A DNA stretch of 64,000 nucleotides. Origin: Argentina anserina. Taxonomy: Eukaryota > Streptophyta > Magnoliopsida > Rosales > Rosaceae. Shown piece by piece: positions 36,479 to 50,200 of this stretch. Every line of letters begins with the position of its first letter. Position 1 is the first letter of the stretch. Below the pieces are notes generated by a model, which saw nothing but the letters and a program-made list of their open reading frames with translations, was not told where the DNA came from and searched no databases. The DNA is taken from the NCBI RefSeq assembly GCF_933775445.1, contig NC_065873.1:27466001-27530000 (forward strand), given 5' to 3'. The translations under genes and the position numbers were made by a program.

Positions 36479-37830
36479 GTTATAGCATCTAACAAGCTCT
36501 CAAGGATCTCAGTATAGTTAATCTCCCTATGTTCACACACAAGTAAGAAATTAGTTGACAAATTATCATTATCACATGCTAGTTAAACAATATATTTCAG
36601 GAAAAATCAATCAACATGTAAGAATCCACCTAAGCACTCTAAATCATGCCATAAATCTTGCTTCAAGTCCTAAACAAAAGCATTAGGGTTTACACTCAAA
36701 CACCAAGAAATCACAAGCTCATCAAATCATTTACCCTCTTAAAAGTTATACAAACAAATTACAAGGTTAAACGCCACCTCTTATAGTCATAATGCACATA
36801 AAATAACAACCTTCAATCATATGCAACCATACTTAACTCAAGAAATGAACTTAAAAACCCTAGCCTCCCATCAAATCCACATAAACCAAGCCAACAGTTA
36901 CTAATTCAATGCGTTACAAACCGCAAACTTATTCCCGCATCTTAACTCGCCCATTAAAGATGCCAACTTTACACTCACATAGTCTGACCAATAAGAGAAA
37001 GCCACATGTTAGGGTTTTGTAACTAGAGGAGCCCACAGCCACAACCACAACAAACATTAGTGTCAATGAAATGAAACAATTCCGCAAACCAAACAGCGCC
37101 CCCAAATCTGATAACTCAAACCATGCAGACCAATCCTCCAAATTTAGGGTTCGTTAATTATGTTTTTGACTAAATAAATTAATTGACAGTCACTAAATAA
37201 TTAACCCAAAACGAAACCGCATCAAAACAACCTAAAAATCACTCAAAACGACCTGGACATGTTAATAGAAATGAACCCAGATAAGAAAACGAAAAGCAAA
37301 GGCCCAAACTTGACGTACTCTACACAGTAAACCGAGCTCAATATTTTAATTTTAAATCCAGCTGAAACTAAAAAAAAAAAGACTCAGCTGACTCCGAACA
37401 ATCCAGACCCGACTCAAAACCAAACCCGAATTCAAAAACCAGAGAAGAAACCGACCTCGATTCAATCGACGACGACGACGACGACCTCTCCTCAGCTCGA
37501 TCCTGAACGGCGCGGCGCGAAAATGATACTAAAACAGTCACCGCCGGAGCGCGAAGATCCGACCCCGAGCTCCGACCCGAGATTCGCAGCTGACGGAGTG
37601 GAATTCGAGTGCGAATTTTCGCAAAACCCTAGAGAGAGAAAGAATAGGGATTTTCTCTCGATTGTTTGAGAGAGAGAGTGAAGATGAGAGAGAGTTTTTA
37701 TCTTTTGTATTTTTGGGTTTTAAAGCATTCCATACCGGAGCATTCCATACATGCCCATCTCCCATGACACATACATAAAATATTAAATTACTGCCTATTA
37801 ACCAATGGATTATCTCCACGTGGCGATAAT
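36479..37830 (-). promoter_or_regulatory. EMF1 leader and promoter region with a G-box
   Basis: No other coding gene is visible. A (GAC)n run near 37467-37482 and GA/CT-rich sequence near 37620-37690 suggest the first, non-coding exon of the EMF1 transcript, followed by an intron down to the ATG at 36478. A CACGTG G-box sits at 37817-37822. The exact transcription start cannot be read from sequence. Confidence 0.45.
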
Positions 37831-38423
37831 GTGCGCCTCTTATCACAATCCAAAAGGAAAAGGGGAAACCCTAGTAGTAGAGCCGAGCGGTGGAAATGGC
37901 CCCGCGCGTTGAGTTCACGCTCTGTTCGGGGTAGCTTAGTTTATTTGTACCTGTCGTGTCGAGGAGGACGGAAGATGCCTTGGCCCATTAATTGGGGTGG
38001 GATTGGTGCGTGGAGATCAGGCGCGGGTGAGGAGAGTGTGAGTGGGTTCGCAGAGATAGGAAGCCCTAGATTATTCTTGTGGGAGTTGAGAGTATCTAAC
38101 CCTAGAGGCACATTGTTTTCGTTTGCGCCGAATAGCTTATCAGGAGGAGGAGGAGGAGGAGCGCATTTCGTTTCTTTAGGTTTAAAATTTTGTGGTCACT
38201 CTCTGTCACATCTCTCATTTCTTTGGAGGTGGGTTAGGTCTATCTTTCTTTTTTATGCTATGTGCGAAATTAATGAGATTTTTTTAGGTGTGGCATAATG
38301 TCTGAGATTATGTCTATTAATGTTCTATCCTTATAGATCTGGTAGGAAATTTAATTTGTATGCCTGGGAGAATATTGTGTTTTACTGCTTGCATTATTAG
38401 TGAAGATTGAGAATTTGATTCTC
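37831..38423. other. Spacer with a chance open frame
   Basis: A 155-codon frame runs through GC-richer sequence next to the EMF1 promoter. It has a polyglycine run and no domain or homology I recognise, so I do not call it a gene. Confidence 0.35.
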
Positions 38424-38890
38424 TCATTTGAGTAATTATTATGGGTATCCAGCCAATTATATTACTTTATGGTAAACATGCATCCGGTGAAAGTATAAAA
38501 TATTATTTAAATATGAGTAATCAATCAACAATAAATACAGTAAAAAATGAACTAATAATATTAAAAGGGTACGCCACATATACTATGTACCAAGTACATA
38601 TAATAATTTCTCTCTCATCGTATATTCGTACGTAAAAAACAACTTGAGATCATCTATATGTTGTCGGAAAAAATCATTATATGTACCCGGTACATAGTCT
38701 ACGTGCGTACTTTTTTAACGTTATTGGTTCATTTTTTACTGTGTTTTTTTATTGGTTACCCATATTTAAAAAATACTTTTTTATTTTCCCACGTGCATAT
38801 TTACCACACCATGAAATAATATGATTGGCTGAGTACAACACATGACAGTGTCACGTTGTGTTCCGGATACACATACTAATTACTCATGTT
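38424..38890. mobile_element. Foldback MITE, ~465 bp
   Basis: The left arm (about 38424-38610) and right arm (about 38672-38890) are inverted copies. Reverse-complementing the right arm gives TGAGTAATTAGTATGTGTATCC, CAGCCAATCATATTA, GTAAAAAATGAACCAATAA and ACTATGTACC, matching the left arm in order. The right arm has an extra ~35 bp between the GTATCC and AGCCAAT blocks, deleted from the left arm. It has no coding capacity. A target-site duplication was not identified. Confidence 0.75.
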
Positions 38891-39372
38891 GCTAGTTGTT
38901 TTTTCTTTGAGATCATCTATTATCGCTCTCTCGAAAAACATAGTGAAAACCCCGAGCCAAATTAAGAAAGATCCAAAATACGAGTGAGGTCCGAGTCTCT
39001 GAGATATGACACGCATGTTAACTGTAACAAATAAAAGGAAAGGTATGTTCTAGCTATCGATTAGTAGCTATACTATGATTATGTTTTCAATGCTAGTTAC
39101 GTTCTAACTACGTACGTGCAATTTTCACTTTTGACGAACTCAACGCTTGAAAACTTACTAGGTTCAGAGATATTAAAGATTCACATAGTTCTTCCTTGAT
39201 TATATGGGTGGTGATGTCAGACCGAATTCTTCGTTGGTGCAGCGATTGGTGTGGTTATAACTGCGTGCATGATTAGATTGGCTTTCTATAGCGGGATTAG
39301 GGATGAAGAACTGAAAGACATTGTAAACATGCATGGGAACCTCGTAATTATATCCAAAATGGACGCTGTCTC

Positions 39373-39428
<56 letters not shown>

Positions 39429-42400
39429 AGTTATCAAATAAGGAAGATAGTTGGTGTGTTCGAGCGCTTTATATATAATTGAGGTATCCGATCGATATAT
39501 GGACCCTATACATATGTGCCTAAAAAGATCAAAAGATCAATGCTAGGTACACATACACGTAAATTAGTCTATACATGCCTGCTTGATTCATGCGAAACTA
39601 AGACGAGCACGTCGAACTATATACATATTCAGTGTCCTGAACTTCAATGGATTTTCTGAGGCGCGCATATTAGAAGTCCATTGTCTCTTAGAGATCGGAC
39701 TTACAACAGTACGTTCTTATCAGCTATATATGTCGATTGGGGCGGCATTTGGTTCAGATCTTGAGACCTCAAAGTGTCGATATTGAGAAGCAATAATGGC
39801 CTGCTCGATCGGGCCTTGCCGGCCGCTAGGAGTAGTATCGCACCCTGCAGGCAACGTCTATCAATTAATTCTAGTTTTTATCGATCACTGCTTTTTAGTT
39901 TTTACTTGAATGCATGCATCTTTAATCTCAATTCAGCCTAATAATCGTAGTATAATGTCTTACTACTGATTTCCCCTGTAAAAGAAGAAGAATGAAACAA
40001 TCACGCAATGGGGGAATCTAATGTCTTCAAAGAATAATTAATAACACAGCATTGGTTGATATAATTATTATCGGTCATGAACGGCGCAGTCGAGCATACA
40101 AATCAAACTTCCACATGTATATCTGCATAAGGTGATGAAAGAAAGTTGAATTGTAATGCACAATAAATTGGAAATGAAATTAATTAAGCGCGATCAATGG
40201 ATATTGACACCAGCCGTAACGTACGTATGTAGATCACCCGGTCGATCTTTTTCCATTTTACCTTCTGACGATGTCTCGTATATTGTAATTCTTTGGGTTA
40301 ATCACATTTGAGTATATCTCAAACAGAAAACTTAGCAGGATTTGACATAAATTTAGAGAATATTAATTCACTGAATCAATTAGGCTAACTTTAATCATAC
40401 AGATGGGCAGATGGCATCAAAAGTGTGTGAGAGCACTGTTCATGAAAACCCCATTACTATAAATAAATAATAATAGTTGTCTTGTGACTCTTGTCCACTG
40501 TCTATACATGGCTGGCTGACTAAAGCAATTTTAGAGACGCGTTTTGGTTTCTAGCTGTATGCATCAAACCCAGTGGTGACGACACAATCGGTTTGAATCT
40601 CGAAGATTAAAGCTACTGGATTAACTAGGGAGGAAGTGTTTTGTCAATTACTAATCTCATTTAGCTGGTGCGATCAATCTCATTTAGCTAGAGTGCACCA
40701 GTTTTCGTCTACACATGGCACCTCTAATGTAGATCGAGTATATAAGTTCTAACAGAGCTAATTGATTGGTGTCGACGTTTTGCACCAAACCATCAACCTA
40801 ACAGGTTATGATTGTGTCAGAAACAGAGCTCGATCTGACCACCAAGATCCCTACATGCAGTTTGAATTTTTCACAGATGTAAATTTTGTGGTGCATTAGT
40901 AGTTTAATTAGCACCAATATATAATGATTTGAAAACATATAATTCAATTAATATACATCAGGAATCAGTTATCAGTATCTTATTAAGGAGATCGGGCCCT
41001 CTCCATGTATAATATATATCTGCTTAGACATCTTAGTTATATATTCACATGAAGACCCATTATATATATGTATGCGTATACAAGATTAAAGAAATGATCT
41101 GCAGAGAAAGTGCTTCCATGACCCAAGAACTCTGTCTGCTCCTCAAATTTATAACCTGCTCGATCTTATATGATATATGCTTATGGCTGATCGAGTTAAG
41201 AAGTACGTACGTAATAACAGATCGATCGAGAAGAAAGAAAAGGTCGAATGGTCGAATGGGTATTCTACGTACGTATTGGTTATATTTCCCTTTCGTCGAT
41301 TTCCCAAGGCAACTTGACCCAGTAATCAATATTTCCGTGATATACGTACACAATGTGTCGCATTCGTTTATATAGAATACATCTACTCATCTACCACATA
41401 TAGTCCAGCCTTGAATCTCTCGCTATGATCCGTTTAAGCCCTGATGAAAATATTGTCTAGTATTCCTTCTAGCTAGCTACCTACCATTTTCCTCGCTTTC
41501 ATAATGCTTTGCTTAATTGTTTGTGTAGTTGTGTTCTTGAATCAATTCAATAAATAGTTGTGTTCTTGAAACAATTCAATCAAATTGAATAATCAACCTT
41601 CGCTGGTAGATCTAAATATCTGATATATTGCATGGATTTCGTTTTAATCGATCTGTCCTTTTCTCGTATTATTTTTCCGGGTCAGAGCATTTCTCGAATT
41701 ATTGAATTAATGGCTTGAGTCATTATTGATTCGACCACAATATTCACTTAGAGGTTTTAATTATGAGACTTGGCGTACTGATGGCCGGAATTTACATCAA
41801 ATTGGAGGTAAAAATGGGGTTATGGGGATGCATGCAAATGATGCAATCACCTATGCATGGTGATCAAATTGAATGTATGGCGATCGAATATAATAAATAA
41901 AGAGGTAGTATATGTTTACTAAAGTTTTGATAGACAAATTAGGAGGAAGATCGATCATTATTATGCAGTATCGATCATATAATTAACTAGCTAGGAGGAT
42001 GATTTAGACCGTAGCTAGGTTAAATTAGTACCATAATCAACCATATTAACTCAGAAAAAAATATTTTAGGGGAAATTAATTAGTTACTGGATACGTATGC
42101 AGCTGATTAATTTAGCTAATTTGATGGTTTTGGGCCACGCTGCATTAAGTAAACCGGCCTAACTGAGTAAAACTGACCAGCTTGCTAGCTTTTCCATAGT
42201 ATCATTTCCTGCGCATGTGAATATGACCCAACACAGATCTTCCAAAATCTTAACTTTGTACAAACTGGGATTCCCTTTCAGTAGTAACTCTCTCTCACAC
42301 ACACAAACATCAATCGATCATCATAACTCGATCTGCATCAATTAACTAGCAGTAGCATGTATATATGCACATGATACGATCATAAGTAGATTACATTACA

Positions 42401-44591
42401 CCCTGCGTAGTAGTACTTATACTACTGCTAATTAATGAGTAAAATCGAAGAAGATAAACATAGAAACAATATACGTACATATATATATAAGAACTCGTAG
42501 AGAAGGAAGCTTTGCTAGCTATACTTTACCTTGGAATTTAGCAACAACAAAGTTTTTCTTTTGTTGTATAGTCTTTTTAAAATGAGGTTGGCGCTAATAC
42601 TAATTATTTTCGTAAAACTTAAAATCTTTAATCAGCAATATATTAACACTAACAAAGTGAACCAAATTGGTTTTTTTTTTTTTGAAAAATCACAAAAAAT
42701 GGGCATTGAGTTGATGCACAAAAAGTAACTTATATGCACTTTTTGACCCTTTTAACCCAAAACCTAAACCAAACCAAGCGCGTCTGTTTAGATCGAGGCC
42801 GGTGCAGCGGTGCTGAACTGATCGACGTGGGGTGGGAGAGACTGGGAGAGCAAATTAAGGTATATATTACTGGTATTTTCATACCCTAGCCTCGTAACTA
42901 ATCAGTAATCACAATCATATGTTATATATAATACCCAAATGCTTCTGTACGTATTAGCTACAAGGTAAGGAAAAGACAGATTAAATGAATCGCAGAAGGA
43001 TAGGGGTGTCAGGGACTCAGGGCCTCAGGAGTATACGTACGTATACCTAGGTACGTACTTGAGGTTTAGGAGAAAGCGGGTTGCGCGCGTACTTAGCAGC
43101 ATTAGCCCAACATAATTTGTATGAGCCAATTAAGGGCGTATGGTTATGTGTACGGCCTTCATTTTTCAGTGGAGCTGCTAAAACTGTCGGTGGCAGCATG
43201 GTGGACCGGCGGTGCTCTCTTAAGTCTCAATAATTTGGTTATATATAGATGAAGGCGATTTAATCTATAATTATTGTAATTAAGATAAAAAATGTGGGGT
43301 TCAGGTAAACCGATCGAGATGTCCGTTGGCCAGGTTTGGGGTTTTCTTCGTTGAATCGGTTGTACTATCAGGACGAGCAGGGTGAGTAGTCAAAATATTG
43401 ATCCTGGCATCCAGCAGTTCATCGTAAAGTGTGTACTTCTTCAAATATAGTAATCCTTGAACCTATAATTGCCCACAAGTTTGTACCCATATTCTGTAGG
43501 CAGCACACCACCTCTCAGTCCGACTGTAGAAGCCGGATCCGTCACCGGCCACCTCTCTCGATCACTCCGACTGTGGAGGTCGGATCCATTTGGTAATTAC
43601 CAGAGAGAGATCGAGATCGAGAGAGAGAGAGATGTTAATGAGCTGCGCGTCTGAGCAGAAAATGGGCCGGAGGATATTGCTGATTGAGTGGGGATGGGGG
43701 AGGATGAGTGGATGATTCACTTTCTCTCTGGTTTGATATTTCCTTTAGTTTTGTCCAAAAGGTAGGTACAGTGATACAGTGGATTCTGAATATTTTTTTA
43801 AACTTCTTCTCAAAATGAAAAGAAAGGAAGTTTGAACCAAAACAAAATTTTGTATTATGAGTGTCGACAGATCTCTTATTTCTCTCTGTTAATATTTTCA
43901 TTAGTGTTTTTCGTGCATCTCACCTTATTTCGATTTATAGTTTTCTCATTTTGGGTGAAAATTGTAGAAAAGGGAACTCATGAAATTAATATACAAGAAA
44001 GTGATTAAAATATATTTTCTTTTCATCATGATATATAGCGATAAAAGTTGATGCCAACAGAGTAAATGATATCGTTGTTACGAATAACTGAACAAGTATG
44101 TTGGAGGTGCTTATTTGTATGGATCACTGATAGCAATTATATCTATCTCTTCATATGATAAGTTTTGTTCGAACTAGAAGTTTTGCAAGGGAAAATTAAC
44201 AAAGAGTTAACATTATAAAATTATTTTCATTTTCATGTTCGAGCTAATTGCATTATGTATATATGTTAGAGCAAACAGTACGAAAACTACCGAAATGTAT
44301 CCCTCTGATGACTCCTTTGCCTATAACCTGGATCGAAGTTCATATCAGCTGCAGTATAGGCTCTTCTTTGTAGTCTCATTTGTATATAAGTAAAATTCAT
44401 CAAATAGAAAAACCTATACAAAATCTTTTTGATGCTATCCCTGTACAAAGTTATCATTATTTGCAATATATTCATTGACCAGGAAGCAAACACGTACGCA
44501 CATAATCAATATTTTTATCCCGCATGACCATTTTTTAAGGTAATCACCTAGCAGGGACTAGGTGTCTCAATTGTTATTAATAATAAAAACA
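38891..44591. other. Gene-poor AT-rich desert
   Basis: About 5.7 kb without a supported gene. It has many GATC, CGATCG and TATA tracts and short frames on both strands with no domain. A (CT/GA) run lies near 43605-43632. Confidence 0.5.
39377..39426. repeat. (TA)n microsatellite
   Basis: A run of about 25 TA units, the longest dinucleotide array in the window. Confidence 0.92.
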
Positions 44592-45175
44592 TTATGCAAC
44601 GGGGGACGTAAAATTAAAATCATGTACTACATGAGAAAAACCATATATATCCACGTAGAACACATTATGTGTAATCTCAAGAGGCTCCTCAAACCATACA
44701 GTATCTAAATCTCCACCACAAGCAAAATGACCTAATCTATCTGCAACACAATTTGCTTTTCGGAAAGTGTGACTTATTGTGGAGGACGACAAAACACGTA
44801 GATACTGTTTGCAATCCTCTATAATACAACCCACCTCTAATATATCCACTATGCTATAATTAACAGCATACACAAACACAAAAATAATCACTTTCAATGT
44901 TTACATTCTCCCAACCTTGGCAAATTCCAATAAGCAAACCCTCTCTACACGGTTCGACCTTCATAGCAAGAGCTGAGTTAGCATATAGATATGACTTAGC
45001 AAGCACAATAATACTCCTTCCACTATCCTCCCTACACACAACACCAATACTACCTTTCTCCATTAGAGTCAAAAGCTTCATCAACATTAATTTTAAGCCG
45101 ACTCTAAGCGGAGACTGCCACTTCACATGATGCATTTTCTTAGAACCAACAGACCAGGTTAATTTGTTACATGAT
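44592..45175 (-). pseudogene. Degenerate RNase H-like (RVT_3) fragment
   Basis: Reading right to left, KWQSPLRVGLK, GVVCREDSGRSI, ANSALAMKVEPCREGLLIG and GWENVNIESD lie in nearby frames. They match the plant RNase H-like domain found in LINE-type retroelements and in reverse-transcriptase-derived fragments. A second frame continues with CIIEDCKQYLRVL, HTFRKANCVADRLGHFA and LDTVWFEEPLEI, which is the C-terminal end of that domain. Frameshifts and a missing N-terminus show it is dead. No reverse transcriptase is seen beside it. Confidence 0.72.
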
Positions 45176-45338
45176 ATAGAATGAGATTTGAGACATAATT
45201 CACGTTTTGGCCAAATAGGAATTCATTCAAGTTGATTTTATGTAGTTCATGGACTGATGGACCCATGTACCTCCAAACCTCCAAAACTCATTGTGATTAT
45301 GAAAGCATAATGTTTGGGAAGTTCGTTCACTTTTCTCC

Positions 45339-45578
45339 TTAGTTTGTTCTTTTGAATCTTTTCTCATTATTCTCGCCTCCTTGTACATGCAATTCGACGT
45401 ACTTTACCGATCTACTATTGTAGTCGTAACACTCATAGTGGCGCCGCCGAGCTACACAATAACCAAACCATATATTAATTCCAATTAAGGAAAACCAGAG
45501 CAGGTAACTGGTCAGATTTTCTTCTTCTTCAAGCATGTTGCCGCCCTGGCTTCCCTCCTCTCCCGCAATATGAACCAT
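45339..45578 (-). CDS. Small hypothetical membrane ORF, 79 codons
   Basis: From the ATG at 45578 a 79-residue frame reads an acidic stretch (LEEEENLTS), one likely membrane span (SYLLWFSLIGINIWFGY) and a basic patch (ARRRHY) that would fit a positive-inside anchor. I know no homologue. It lies in the transposon-rich desert, so chance is the more likely explanation. Confidence 0.2.
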   Translation of the reverse strand: MVHIAGEEGSQGGNMLEEEENLTSYLLWFSLIGINIWFGYCVARRRHYECYDYNSRSVKYVELHVQGGENNEKRFKRTN

Positions 45579-46080
45579 TGCCGACACGCCGTGGGTGACT
45601 CATCCTCGCCCTCAGTCATGCTAACTGATATAGTTGCACGGTGTGAGTTCAATAAGAACATGTGTAATATTTTGTTGAGGTGAAATTAAAGGGTCATTTG
45701 AGTGGTGATCTCAAGTGAAATTTACTTTCCTAATCAAATTTACAGATTTTCTTACCAACTTTCTTAATATCAAAACCTTTCTTACCAAGTGAGACCTAAG
45801 TTACTCTAAAAAACCTTTGGAGCTACCTGACGCATCGAGAGACATCCCAACGAGAGTTACCTGAAAATATATAACCTTACACCCCGGGTGCCGAAATTGG
45901 TTTTTAAGAACAACCATGACTCAAAAATAATGAAGACCCAACATCGACCGTCACCTAGCATTCATAGTAAATCATAAAATCATAGTTATATTTACTATGG
46001 AAAGGAAATTGAAGAGCAGAGGAATCCAAACAGAAAATGAAGAGGACGTATTAGATATTCCATGAGTGTTTTGTTAATTG
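45579..46080. other. Spacer
   Basis: No gene or repeat recognised. Confidence 0.35.
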
Positions 46081-46295
46081 TATTTAAGTAAGGGCGTAGC
46101 TACACACATGACTACGGTGGGCTCAATAGTCAATTTCAAATTACTACAAAATTTATTTTTCTAGCTAATTTTTAGTGTAAAAATTAAAATCTAAATAGTA
46201 GCTAACCTCAAATTTTTATATTTAACTCATAAATAATTGTAATTTTTGTTTAACCTAATTCATGATAAAATATGGCCCCGCCCTTATATTTAAGT
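46081..46295. mobile_element. ~197-bp hAT-like MITE
   Basis: The element spans 46090-46286. It begins AAGGGCGTAGC and ends GGCCCCGCCCTTA, so the ends form an inverted AAGGGCG. Flanking TATTTAAGT repeats are perfect (46081-46089, 46287-46295). A target duplication of 8-9 bp and a GGCGTAGC-type end fit hAT-related elements, and a larger relative sits in the TCX intron at 50369-51021. Confidence 0.75.
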
Positions 46296-47292
46296 GAATA
46301 AGGACAATTGAAATTTAAAAGAGGCTAGGGCTAATGCAAACCTTGTAACAAACGTGTACTTGGATTAATAATAATAAACACTTATTTCTATATATCTTTT
46401 GAAATTTGGACAATACCGAATAAATGTGTAATCCAAAACAAAATAAATACAAGACCAAATGATGTTTCTAAATAATTCAAAAAATATTTATACAGTAGAT
46501 AAAGGAAGGGCACAATATTTACGCTGAGCCGCCGCGAGACAATTCATTAAAAAAAAGAAAAAGAAATCTCGCCCTTTCTCTCTCCATAGTTTTGAATTTC
46601 AGCCGTCCATTAGCTCCCTAGGTCAAGCACACTCAATCGCCACCTTCCACGTGCCCCCATTCACCAACCCCTCAATCCTCCCCCAGGACTCCAATTAGCG
46701 CCAAATTCCACTCCCGTCGCTTTCCCAGATAAAAACCTAATACCCCACAAAATCACACGGCTCCCGACTCCTCCTCACTCCCACGCTAAATCACCACCGT
46801 CGATGAAACATTCAACCTGAACCGTCCGATCCTCCAATGGGCTCATCAGACCCTTCGTTATTTAGGAAATTGAATTTCAAAAAACGTAGAGAGGGAGAGA
46901 AAAAGAAAAAAGAGACTAAAAGCGAGCGAGAGGTTCTTTCTATCTATCGTCCCTAATCTCCCGAAATCCCCCAATTCCGTTCAGCCTTCGCCGCTCTCTC
47001 ATCGGCGGCGGGGCTTCCAGAAGCTTCCGATTCAGCTAATTCGATTCTCTCCTCCTTCTAAATCTCCGATATTTTTTTTTTCAAATATTTTTTGCTTCGT
47101 AACTTGTTATCTCACCGCCGCGGAATTCCGGCCGGTCCGCGAAGGTTTCTGGTACGGAAGCAGATCGGTTTAATGTGAGAGTAGTCTGAGTGTTTACAAC
47201 GATTTTGAGGAGTTTTTATTTGAATTAAATGTGAGATTTGGAGAGAGAAGGCCAATTTTTCCGTGCTCGTTTTTTTGAATTTGAGAGATTAT
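46296..47292 (+). promoter_or_regulatory. Promoter and 5' leader region of the TCX gene
   Basis: AT-rich sequence grades into a CT-rich, purine-tract leader (about 46860-47290) that ends at the TCX start codon. The exact transcription start is not evident. Confidence 0.45.
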
Positions 47293-50200
47293 ATGGAGCA
47301 GAGCGAAACGGCTTCCGGCGCGGCGGCGCCGAAGAAATTGGCGAGGCAATTGGATTTCACGGCCCCTCCTGTCCAGCCGTCCGCCAACGCCGCGTTGCCG
47401 GAGCGGTCTGGACCTCCGTCGGTTCAGCTACAGCCGCCGCCGCCGCCGCCGCCAGTTTCTCAGCCGCAGCCGCATCCGCGGGCGCATCCACAGACGCAGC
47501 CGTGGGTGCGGCCACAGCTACAGACACAGTCACAGCAGCAGTTGCATAAGTCAGCGGCGCAGCTGGCCTTGCAGTCGCAGCAGCAGGGGACGGCGGCGCA
47601 ATCGCCGAAGCCGTATATGACGCAGACGGTTTTGCACTTCCAGGCGAGGCCGGTGGGGCCGACGATGCCGGTGAACGGCCGGATTGCTCAGATTCCACCT
47701 AGGTACTAAATTTCATAGCTGAAAGATTTGAATTTTACTGTTATTTTGTATGTGAAGTTTGGAAATTTATGTTCTTTGTGGTTGGAAAACATTGCAGAAT
47801 AGGTAAGGTTAGTGTGAAGTGCAAATGTGTGGGTTTATGTACTTGTTTTAGCTATGCACATTGATGGTTTATCAGAGAGAATATTAGTTATGGAAAATGG
47901 CGGTGAGATTAAAGACTAGCTCTTTTAATCGTAGAGAATATTGTAAAGACTGAAGAGCCTGACTTTATACATGCATTTAATGCTTTGTTTTGGTACAAAG
48001 AGGCTAGAGGGAGAAAGGAGGTTGTGATTTAGGTCTTTGGTCTGTGTGCATAATGCTCCCTCGTAGGAGTTCCGTGCCTTCCAACTGCTTTACTGTTTAT
48101 GTGATCAATTTTGGTTCACCTCAGTTTTAATAGGCATATTTTTCAATCCAACTGATGTTGAATGTTGCGTAATATTTGGTTTATATTGGTTCTGACATTT
48201 TTTGTGCATATGCTTTTTCAGGAGATATGAGTCTCCTAAACCACGTGCCCGCAGCGAATCTAAAGACAACACTCCAAAGAAGCAAAAGCTGTGCAATTGT
48301 AAAAATTCCCGGTGCCTGAAGTTGTAAGGACACATAATCCTCCTTTTGGCTTTTAGCATGTAGAATGGTCCATCTGTGCTTTACCCCTATGATGTTTTGT
48401 TAATTTGAACTTAAACACCTATGTGGAATTGTGGATTTTCTCTCACATTACATATGGAGATTTTACAGATACTTACATTATTGCCTTATTGGTACAATTC
48501 AGTTTACATATCCTTTCAATCTGCCTGAATGAAAACTTGAAATGCTTTGTGCTGCTCTCATGCATGCTTTCTAGTAAAATGTTTTCTTGGGGATACAGTA
48601 TAGCATTGCGTTATAGCCTGATAGGGCATATGCATGAATTTTGCCAATCACATAAGGCCTCTACCTTCCTTTAGATGAATACAGAGGTGGCTCATAATTT
48701 ATCTGGTTGGACTATGATTCAAAGATTGTTCATTTGGCAGGTACTGTGAGTGCTTTGCAGCTGGAATTTATTGTAAAGGCTGCAACTGTTTGAATTGTCA
48801 TAATAACGTGGACCATGAAGCTGCTAGGCAGGATGCGGTTGGAGCAATTTTAGAGCGTAACCCAAAAGCATTCAGACCAAAGATTGCTAGCAGTCCACAT
48901 GAATCTCGCGAGTCTTGGGTATCTAATCTTTACTTATTTGGATCTTGAGTAGTTAGTGGCTATACTTTTTATCACAGTATCACATAATTTTCTTTGTAAG
49001 TAACTTGTGCCAGTACAGTCTGTTTAGTAATTTAAGTATTCATATATTTTGTTCAAGCATGCATTGATAACTCTAACAGATCCAATTCAGAGTGCATTGA
49101 CTAGTTGTTTAAACGTATTCAGGATGAGGCTGGCGAGGTTCAAAAGCACCACAAAGGATGTGCTTGCAGAAAATCTGGGTGTCTCAAGAAGTATTGTGAG
49201 TGCTTCCAAGCCAATGTTCTATGTTCTGAAAACTGTAAATGCATGGACTGCAAGAACTTTGATGGAAGTGAAGAAAGAAGGGCTATCTTTCATGAAGATC
49301 ACAATACGATAGCCAACTTGCAACATGCAAATGCAGCCATTAGTGGGGCCATTGGATCCTCTGGGTATGGGCCTCTTGTGTCTAGACAAAGACCGAGTGA
49401 TGAACTTTTTTCTGGCGTTGGAGCCAGAGATCAATCAGCTCAACGTGTTACACAGGCTCAGCAGGTACAGTTTGTTAGATTACTAGAATATATGAGTATT
49501 GCTAAGATAAACTGATTGCTTACAATGAAGGATGCATTATGATGTTTCCATTAATGTGTCAAGAATTAAATAAACTTGTTATTGCCTGGCTTAGAGATCA
49601 CACCATGAATGGTTATGCTGCTGTTAAATTGTCACTGATGCATAAAATAATGAAACATTGCAATCTCTTTAAGTTCAAACTAGGTCCTTTTTTTTCTTCT
49701 CCATTTTCATTTTTTCTACTTTAGCCAACTGGCTGAATATTTATTTATAAATAATTTTTATTTATTTCAAATTTTGACTTAACTCAGGAAAATCACTTAG
49801 GACCTCTGATGACATCGTCGTCTTTGTCATCTGTTCCTACTCCTCATGTTTCAGTACCAGGATCTTCAAAAACCACATACAGGTTCTCAGAATTGCTGTC
49901 AAAAATTTTTTTTTGGTTTCCATTTTTCCTTCAATATATAACTTGTTGTCAGTTTTATTACTGAAGATCTATGTTGGCAAATATCATCCAACCTGAGAAC
50001 ATAAAGGAACTGTGTTCACGTCTGGTTGTAGTTTCAGAAGATGCTGCAAAGGCGCTTGCAGGTTTGGCTATATACAGACTTTCATCTTTCTTTTCTGCAC
50101 GATATCTTTGCATCTCATTATTGTAGCCTTTGTTATCTATATTGTTTAATTTATTTATATGTGTGTCTTTGTGTGCCTGTGTGTGCAGTGTGCACCCTAT

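Noticed and set aside
37831..38298. 155-codon plus-strand frame with a polyglycine run beside the EMF1 promoter
   Set aside because: No domain, no known homologue and low-complexity composition; likely a GC-rich chance frame at a promoter.
41049..41375. Overlapping ~100-codon frames on both strands
   Set aside because: Low-complexity AT-rich sequence; no splice or promoter context and no domain.
47357..47698. 113-codon minus-strand frame opposite TCX exon 1
   Set aside because: A shadow of the GC-rich Pro/Gln repeat coding strand; Ala/Pro-only composition.
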